Positions 1-3,823 of a stretch of DNA of 8,626 nt are shown here, piece by piece. The DNA is taken from positions 1 through 8,626 of the forward strand of contig CAMLOF010000119.1 of NCBI GenBank assembly GCA_946481585.1. Reading direction: 5' to 3'. Under the pieces are notes generated by a model, which was given only the letters and a program-made list of their open reading frames with translations, searched no databases and was not told the origin of the DNA. Numbering within the stretch: the stretch's first letter is position 1; each line of letters begins with the position of its first letter. The DNA is from an uncultured Macromonas sp. (GTDB lineage: Bacteria; Pseudomonadota; Gammaproteobacteria; Burkholderiales; Burkholderiaceae). A program made the position numbers and the translations under genes.

Positions 1-24
1 GATCACAAACACAGGCACCACGAC

Positions 25-28
25 GGAG
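25..28 (+). promoter_or_regulatory. ribosome binding site of the chemoreceptor gene
   Basis: GGAG lies 8 bases before the ATG at 37. This spacing supports that ATG as the start. Only 36 bases precede the gene in the window, so its promoter, or an upstream operon partner, cannot be seen. Confidence 0.6.
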
Positions 29-36
29 ACACTGCC

Positions 37-1143
37 ATGCGGCTTTCCAACCTGACCATCCGCGCATGGCTGATGTTGACCTTCACCACGGTGCTTTGCC
101 TTTCAACCGTGGCGCTGGTGCTGTCCATTCAGGCGCTGGACCCGGCCAAGGCAAGCTTGGCCAAACTGGGGCTCTTCTCCATCTTCGGCCTGACGGTGCT
201 GACCTGCCTCACCGCCACATGGGCGCTCACCAGAGCCATCTCCCAACCCTTGGGTGAAGCCATCCTGATTGCGGAGACCGTGGCCTCTGGCGACCTGAGC
301 CAGGAGTTCGGCACCGAACGTGAAGGGGAGTTTGGCCGCCTACTGCAGGCGCTCGGCGAGATGGAAGACACCCTTACCGACCTGGTCGGGCGCATCAAGG
401 CGTCCACCGACACCATCACCGACGCAGCAGCCGACATCGACAGCGGTCATGCGGACCTGACCCGCCACACTGAAGAGCAGGCGGCGTCGCTGCATGAAAC
501 CAGCCACAGCATGCAGCAGCTGGCAGGCACCGTGCTGCTCAATGCCGAACGGGCTGAATCAGCGAGCCAGCTGGCCAGCCACGCCTCGGGCATCGCGGAG
601 AAAGGCGGGGCAGTGGTCGAGCAAGTGGTGCGAACGATGGATGCCATCAGCGGCAGTTCGCGCAAGATCGTGGACATCATTGCCGTGATCGACGGCATTG
701 CGTTCCAGACCAACATCCTGGCCCTGAACGCCGCCGTGGAAGCGGCCCGCGCAGGCGAACAGGGGCGCGGCTTTGCCGTGGTGGCAGCAGAGGTGCGCAG
801 CCTCGCGCAGCGCAGCGCGTCAGCGGCCAAGGAGATCAGCCAGCTCATCGGTGACTCGGTTCGGCACGTTGAGAACGGCGCAGAACTCGTCACACAGGCG
901 GGCACGACCATGAGGGAGGTCGTGGAGGAAGTCCGCCGCATGACCGCGCTGCTGGGAGACATCTCCACGACGTCCCAGGAGCAGCGGGAAGGCTTGCAGC
1001 GGGTCACAAGCGCCATGGACCGCATGGACCAGGTCACACAGCACAACGTGACTCAAGTGAGCCGTGCGGCGCAGGCCGCGCACGCGCTGTCGAGCCAGGC
1101 GAAGGAACTCAGCAGCGCCGTGGGCGCCTTCAAGCTCGACTGA
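37..1143 (+). CDS. methyl-accepting chemotaxis protein, minimal periplasmic domain
   Basis: This is an inner-membrane chemoreceptor that signals through CheW and CheA. Membrane segments are at about residues 10-31 and 44-65, leaving a loop of only about 12 residues between them, so there is no room for a periplasmic ligand-binding domain. A HAMP domain follows (about 66-118, with ISQPLGEA at 68-75 and GDLS at 85-88). The signalling hairpin tip is unmistakable at about 212-270 (AFQTNILALNAAVEAARAG from 222, then GRGFAVVAAEVRSLAQRS). Compared with E. coli Tsr, candidate methylation positions are E147, E154 and Q161, seven residues apart; residue 153 is His where Glu is usual, and the C-terminal site equivalent appears to be Ser342-Arg343. 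The protein ends in AVGAFKLD without the NWETF-type CheR/CheB tether. At 368 aa it is shorter than the usual 500-550 aa. Family assignment is firm; the stimulus is unknown and could be sensed by the membrane segments, the HAMP domain or a partner protein. Confidence 0.95.
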   Translation: MRLSNLTIRAWLMLTFTTVLCLSTVALVLSIQALDPAKASLAKLGLFSIFGLTVLTCLTATWALTRAISQPLGEAILIAETVASGDLSQEFGTEREGEFGRLLQALGEMEDTLTDLVGRIKASTDTITDAAADIDSGHADLTRHTEEQAASLHETSHSMQQLAGTVLLNAERAESASQLASHASGIAEKGGAVVEQVVRTMDAISGSSRKIVDIIAVIDGIAFQTNILALNAAVEAARAGEQGRGFAVVAAEVRSLAQRSASAAKEISQLIGDSVRHVENGAELVTQAGTTMREVVEEVRRMTALLGDISTTSQEQREGLQRVTSAMDRMDQVTQHNVTQVSRAAQAAHALSSQAKELSSAVGAFKLD

Positions 1144-1154
1144 AGCAGGCTTCA
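1141..1154. repeat. perfect inverted repeat joining two convergent stop codons
   Basis: TGAAGC and GCTTCA form 6-base arms around a 2-base centre; in RNA this would be a 5-bp stem with a CAGG loop. The outer ends are the TGA stop of the chemoreceptor gene (1141-1143) and, on the other strand, the TGA stop of slyD (1152-1154). It may help end transcription from both sides, but no T-run follows on either strand and the stem is short, so a terminator role is weakly supported. Confidence 0.4.
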
Positions 1155-1628
1155 GTGGTGGTGGCCGTGCTCGCCGTGGGCGTGGCCATGGGCCACTTCT
1201 TCGGCAGAGGCGGCGCGCACGTCCAGCACCTGCAGTGCGAACTTGAGCACCTTGCCCGCATGCGGGTGGTTGCCGTCAATGATGACCTGCGGCCCCTTGA
1301 TCTTGACCACGGTGAAAATGCGCTCGTGCCCGTCGTCGGCCACACCACGCAGCGTGCCGCCCACCTTCACACCGGGCGGAAAGTCGGCCTTGGCGATGGT
1401 CTGCACCAGGCTTTCGTCGCGTTCGCCAAAGGCATCCTCGGGTTGCAGCACCACGGTCGTGGCAAAGCCTTTTTGCTGGCCTTCCAGCGCGGTTTCGATC
1501 TTCTCGAAGGTGTTGCCGTAGCCTCCGTGCAGGTAGGCCATGGGCTCCTCGCTGGCTTCCAGCAGCTTGCCCTGGGTGTCGCTCACGCGGTAGCTGAGCG
1601 TGACAACGGTGTCTTTGGTGATGTTCAT
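1152..1628 (-). CDS. slyD: FKBP-type peptidyl-prolyl cis-trans isomerase SlyD
   Basis: This is a cytoplasmic prolyl isomerase and chaperone that also binds nickel and other metals in its family. The FKBP half-domain comes first (residues 1-69, with LHGGYGNTFEKIETALEGQ from 33 and PEDAFGERDESLVQ from 63). The inserted chaperone flap is about 72-118, and the FKBP fold closes with DGNHPHAGKVLKF (118-130) and VLDVRAA. The tail from residue 147 is His-rich (His147, 149, 151, 154, 156, 157, 158) but has no cysteine and is far shorter than the E. coli tail; the protein is 158 aa against 196. This tail still offers metal ligands. The ATG at 1628 begins the conserved MNITKDTVVTLSY N-terminus. It lies 32 bases after the SPOR gene and is probably last in the SET-birA-SPOR-slyD operon. 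It ends 8 bases from the convergent chemoreceptor gene. Confidence 0.95.
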   Translation of the reverse strand: MNITKDTVVTLSYRVSDTQGKLLEASEEPMAYLHGGYGNTFEKIETALEGQQKGFATTVVLQPEDAFGERDESLVQTIAKADFPPGVKVGGTLRGVADDGHERIFTVVKIKGPQVIIDGNHPHAGKVLKFALQVLDVRAASAEEVAHGHAHGEHGHHH

Positions 1629-1636
1629 GCTTGAAA

Positions 1637-1648
1637 CCCCATGCGGGG
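1637..1648 (-). promoter_or_regulatory. small GC hairpin covering the slyD ribosome binding site
   Basis: On the plus strand CCCC (1637-1640), ATGC, GGGG (1645-1648) form a 4-bp all-GC stem. On the mRNA strand the second arm, GGGG, is the only purine-rich candidate Shine-Dalgarno, 8 bases before the slyD ATG. Pairing could dampen slyD translation unless ribosomes arrive from the SPOR gene upstream. The stem is very short and may be chance in GC-rich DNA. Confidence 0.2.
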
Positions 1649-1660
1649 CCTGTGGTGGGT

Positions 1661-2413
1661 TCAGGAACAGGGCTGCAGCGTCTTGTCGGACAGGACGCTC
1701 AACCCCTCGATCTGGCGCCGCTCGCTGTCGGTCACGGCAGGCAAGCGCAGGGTGAAGGTACGGGTTTCTTGCCGCTCCTGCGCAACGCGCGCGTCACGCA
1801 CGCCATCGCGCTGCGCCTGCTGCAAGGCTTTGCGGGCGGCTTCCTCGCTTGAATAGGTGCCCAGGGCCAGGCCGGGCTGCAAGGCGGGCACATTCACCTC
1901 TCGGTGTTCTATGCGCTCCTGGCGCAACTCGGCACGGCGGCGCTGCAAGGCCTCGTTGTTGGCAAACTTGCCCAGGTAAACAATCCAGCGGGCTGGCAAC
2001 ACCGATTCGTTCAAGGACCAGCCTTTGGCGACGCCACCCAGCTTTTGCATGGCGGCGTTGACAGTGATGGTCTGCGCCACGCTGAAGCCGCTGACCTGCC
2101 AGCAAGCGGTGGGTTCGGGCGCAGGGGTGGCCGCTGCAGGCGTGGCGGCCACGTCTGGTGGCGGCGAGCCGTTGGCCGCAGCCTCCTGCGGCTCCGGCAC
2201 GTCGGATGCCCCGGCCTCCGGCGCTGCAGCGGTGACGGGCGCCTGGCCTTGGGCGTTGAGGATGCGCAGCTTGCCCGGCTCGACCTGCTCTGCCAGGCGG
2301 TGCGACTCGCGGGGCTCCTGCGGCACCAGGCCTGCAAACGCCAGCCAGCCCTGTGTGTAGGCCAGGAACAACCCGTTGGCCAACAACAAGGCAAGCTGTA
2401 GCCGCTTCAGCAT
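1661..2413 (-). CDS. SPOR-domain membrane protein
   Basis: SPOR domains bind peptidoglycan, often stretches lacking stem peptides at division sites. This 250-aa protein has one N-terminal membrane segment (about residues 6-29, preceded by MLKR, suggesting N-in, C-out), a long Ala/Pro/Glu-rich periplasmic linker (about 55-101), then a conserved region (104-135) and a SPOR-like fold at about 142-215. The SPOR part shows the two-repeat pattern WIVYLGKFAN...AALQ-type helix, then LGTYSSEEAARKALQQAQ and a closing strand. Only two cysteines exist (Cys104 and Cys249), both predicted periplasmic, so a disulfide is possible. The ATG at 2413 lies inside birA: ATGCTGA gives a 7-base overlap with the birA stop, which suggests translational coupling. 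A 32-base gap leads to slyD. The SPOR assignment rests on fold pattern and gene context; the exact role (division or envelope) is inferred. Confidence 0.8.
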   Translation of the reverse strand: MLKRLQLALLLANGLFLAYTQGWLAFAGLVPQEPRESHRLAEQVEPGKLRILNAQGQAPVTAAAPEAGASDVPEPQEAAANGSPPPDVAATPAAATPAPEPTACWQVSGFSVAQTITVNAAMQKLGGVAKGWSLNESVLPARWIVYLGKFANNEALQRRRAELRQERIEHREVNVPALQPGLALGTYSSEEAARKALQQAQRDGVRDARVAQERQETRTFTLRLPAVTDSERRQIEGLSVLSDKTLQPCS

Positions 2414-3228
2414 GGGCGCACGCTCACTTCTGCGCTGGTGACGGCTTCCACGCCATGCGCGGTGCGCAACAGCAGCGCGCCGTCGGGCCCAACACCTGCC
2501 GCTTCACCCTCCCGGCCATCGGACAGGCGCAGTGAACGACCGGCCAGTGCGTCACGGGCAGCAAAACGCTCAGCGAAAGGCGCAAAACCTTCCCGTTCAA
2601 AGTCCAGCAGGTCGCGCACCAGACCTGGCACCACGGCCGCCAGCCATTCCCCGGCGTCCAACGCAGCGGCCACGCCACCTAACTCGCGCAGGCCCACCGG
2701 AGGCACGGGCGGCAGCGCACTCATGTCATCGGGCGCCGCGGGGGCTGGCGGCAACTCGGGCGTGGCCACGTTCAAGCCAGCACCGATCACCGCATAGCGC
2801 CGCTCACCCACGCTGGCCGTTTCCACCAGAATGCCGCCCAGCTTGCGTTCCTGCCACCACAGGTCGTTGGGCCACTTCAGGCGCACCTGCGGGTGCAGGT
2901 GCTCGGCCAGGCTCACGCCTACGGCCAGCGACAGGCCCGACCAGTCGCGCGGCGCCAGTGGCAGCCCCAGCGAAAAGGTGAGCGAATCGCCCGGGCGGCT
3001 GACCCAGCCCTTGCCCCGGCGTCCCCGGCCTGCCGTCTGCTCCAGCGCCACCAGCAGCGTGGGTGCCTGGTCCCCGGCACGGGCGCGGCGCATCAATTCA
3101 GTGTTGGTGGAGTCGATGCTGGGCAGCACCTCCACGCTGAAGCCGGGCAACAGCGGCGCCACGGCCTGCCACAGCCCTTCGGCCTGGCGCGTCAGGGCCG
3201 TCAAGGCGGCGCCGGGCGGGTTCGTCAT
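2407..3228 (-). CDS. birA: biotin--[acetyl-CoA-carboxylase] ligase, no DNA-binding domain
   Basis: This enzyme activates biotin with ATP to biotinyl-5'-AMP and attaches biotin to a lysine of the acetyl-CoA carboxylase carrier protein AccB. Motifs in order: DSTN (39-42), the adenylate loop QTAGRGRRGKGW (64-75), KWPNDL (118-123), KLGGILVE with the catalytic-region Lys129, and IGAGLN (148-153). An SH3-like C-terminal domain occupies about 226-270. A Pro/Ala-rich stretch at 157-177 varies in this family. At 273 aa it lacks the winged-helix N-terminus of E. coli BirA (321 aa), so it should not repress biotin genes. A longer reading to 3453 is open but would run through the SET gene in another frame with Arg/Cys-rich sequence unlike the family; I chose ATG 3228, which overlaps the SET stop as ATGA. 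A weak GAG lies about 7 bases ahead of it, so translation is probably coupled. Confidence 0.95.
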   Translation of the reverse strand: MTNPPGAALTALTRQAEGLWQAVAPLLPGFSVEVLPSIDSTNTELMRRARAGDQAPTLLVALEQTAGRGRRGKGWVSRPGDSLTFSLGLPLAPRDWSGLSLAVGVSLAEHLHPQVRLKWPNDLWWQERKLGGILVETASVGERRYAVIGAGLNVATPELPPAPAAPDDMSALPPVPPVGLRELGGVAAALDAGEWLAAVVPGLVRDLLDFEREGFAPFAERFAARDALAGRSLRLSDGREGEAAGVGPDGALLLRTAHGVEAVTSAEVSVRPC

Positions 3229-3734
3229 TTTTTGCTCGGGGCCCGCCAGCCGCGCTTGGGCGAAAGCAAGGTGCCCCGGCAATGCGGCGCACCGCACCAG
3301 CAGGGGTACTCGGCCTTGAGCTTCTTGGTGTAGGGCTCGTCGATGATCAGGCCGTAGTCGTAGAAGAGTTCTTCGCCTGCGGCAATATCGCGCAGCGCAC
3401 GGATGAAGACGCGGCCGCCATCGGTTTCCTCGGCCTCGCAGTTCGGGTCGCAACTGTGGTTGATCCAGCGCGCCGAATTGCCGCCGAACTTGGCGTCGAT
3501 GACGTGGCCGTCGTCGATGTGGAAGTAGAACGTATGGTTTGGGTCGGCGGGATCGTGCGGGTGGCGCTCCTGCGCCTCGTCCCAGGTGATGACCTCACCG
3601 GTGTATTCGATGATTCGCTCGCCAGCAGCGATGTCAGCCAGGGCATACACGCCCTTGCCGTGCACGCCCGAGCGGCGGACCTGGATGCGGCGGCGGGGCG
3701 CCTGAGCGGGGGTTTTGGGGCGGGCGGCTGGCAC
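3225..3734 (-). CDS. SET-domain protein-lysine methyltransferase
   Basis: SET proteins transfer a methyl group from S-adenosylmethionine to lysine side chains. Visible in this 169-aa protein: the N-terminal SAM-binding HGKGVYA (25-31), NSARWINHSCDPNC (86-99, containing the NHSC-x-PN knot motif), ELFYDYG (122-128, with the catalytic tyrosine candidates Tyr125 and Tyr127), and a post-SET cluster CWCGAPHC (Cys145, Cys147, Cys152). In eukaryotic enzymes these three cysteines and the one in NHSC (here Cys95) bind zinc beside the active site. Basic residues dominate both ends, fitting a protein that binds nucleic acid or acidic partners. The likely start is GTG at 3734, since an in-frame stop (3759-3761) lies just upstream; no clear Shine-Dalgarno precedes it and a later start is possible. 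It leads the birA-SPOR-slyD cluster and overlaps birA by 4 bases. The bacterial substrate is unknown. Confidence 0.9.
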   Translation of the reverse strand: MPAARPKTPAQAPRRRIQVRRSGVHGKGVYALADIAAGERIIEYTGEVITWDEAQERHPHDPADPNHTFYFHIDDGHVIDAKFGGNSARWINHSCDPNCEAEETDGGRVFIRALRDIAAGEELFYDYGLIIDEPYTKKLKAEYPCWCGAPHCRGTLLSPKRGWRAPSKK

Positions 3735-3759
3735 GTCTGGAAATTTGGTAAGGTAATTT

Positions 3760-3807
3760 CATGCATGCACGCGTGTGTGCGCACACAGGTGCGCGTGCGC
3801 GCGCATG
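3760..3807. repeat. alternating pyrimidine-purine tract, Z-DNA candidate
   Basis: Bases 3760-3787 alternate pyrimidine and purine without error (28 bases). One extra purine at 3788 breaks the phase, and alternation resumes from 3789 to 3807 (19 bases). Most steps are CG or CA/TG, the dinucleotides that flip most easily to left-handed Z-DNA under negative supercoiling; the tract also holds self-complementary blocks such as TGCATGCA (3762-3769) and TGCGCGCGCA (3796-3805). It lies just upstream of topB. The sequence pattern is certain; formation of Z-DNA in the cell is inferred. Confidence 0.75.
3774..3787. repeat. 14-base perfect palindrome inside nested inverted arms
   Basis: TGTGTGCGCACACA is its own reverse complement. 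It sits between outer arms GCACGCG (3767-3773) and CGCGTGC (3792-3798), so the region could extrude a nested cruciform, or fold as a hairpin in a topB leader transcript. It could equally be a symmetrical operator for a dimeric regulator. No known binding-site consensus was recognised. Confidence 0.6.
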
Positions 3808-3811
3808 GGAG
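3807..3811 (+). promoter_or_regulatory. candidate ribosome binding site of topB
   Basis: GGGAG ends 12 bases before the ATG at 3824, somewhat farther than the usual 5-9. The only closer purine run, GAG at 3821-3823, touches the start codon. The site adjoins the end of the alternating tract, so structure there could affect access. Confidence 0.4.
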
Positions 3812-3823
3812 TGAATTGTAGAG

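Larger units (their letters stand above)
3735..3823. promoter_or_regulatory. divergent promoter region between the SET operon and topB
   Basis: These 89 bases must hold the start signals for the SET operon (minus) and topB (plus) unless transcription begins inside a gene. The left third is an AT-rich island (3741-3766; 7 of 26 bases are G or C) in otherwise GC-rich DNA, with a tandem GGTAA pair (3747-3756) and 5-base inverted arms AAATT (3741-3745) and AATTT (3755-3759). The rest is an alternating pyrimidine-purine tract described separately. I could not fit a convincing sigma-70 -35/-10 pair on either strand, so the exact promoters are unassigned. Confidence 0.55.

Noticed and set aside
447..1046. 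A 199-codon minus-strand open frame opposite the chemoreceptor gene
   Set aside because: Ser/Arg/Cys-rich with no motif; it is a shadow of the strongly conserved signalling domain on the plus strand.
1155..1634. A 159-codon plus-strand open frame opposite slyD
   Set aside because: The minus strand encodes complete SlyD. The plus frame has no family signal and begins inside the reversed His-rich tail, which gives artificial valine and alanine runs.
3229..3453. A longer birA reading starting at 3453
   Set aside because: The extra 75 residues overlap the SET gene in another frame and are Arg/Cys-rich without a helix-turn-helix. ATG 3228 with the ATGA overlap fits family length better.
3735..3823. 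Sigma-70 -35/-10 boxes for topB or the SET gene
   Set aside because: TTGGTA at 3745-3750 matches four of six -35 bases, but no acceptable -10 lies 16-18 bases downstream; the minus strand gave nothing better. I left the promoters unassigned.
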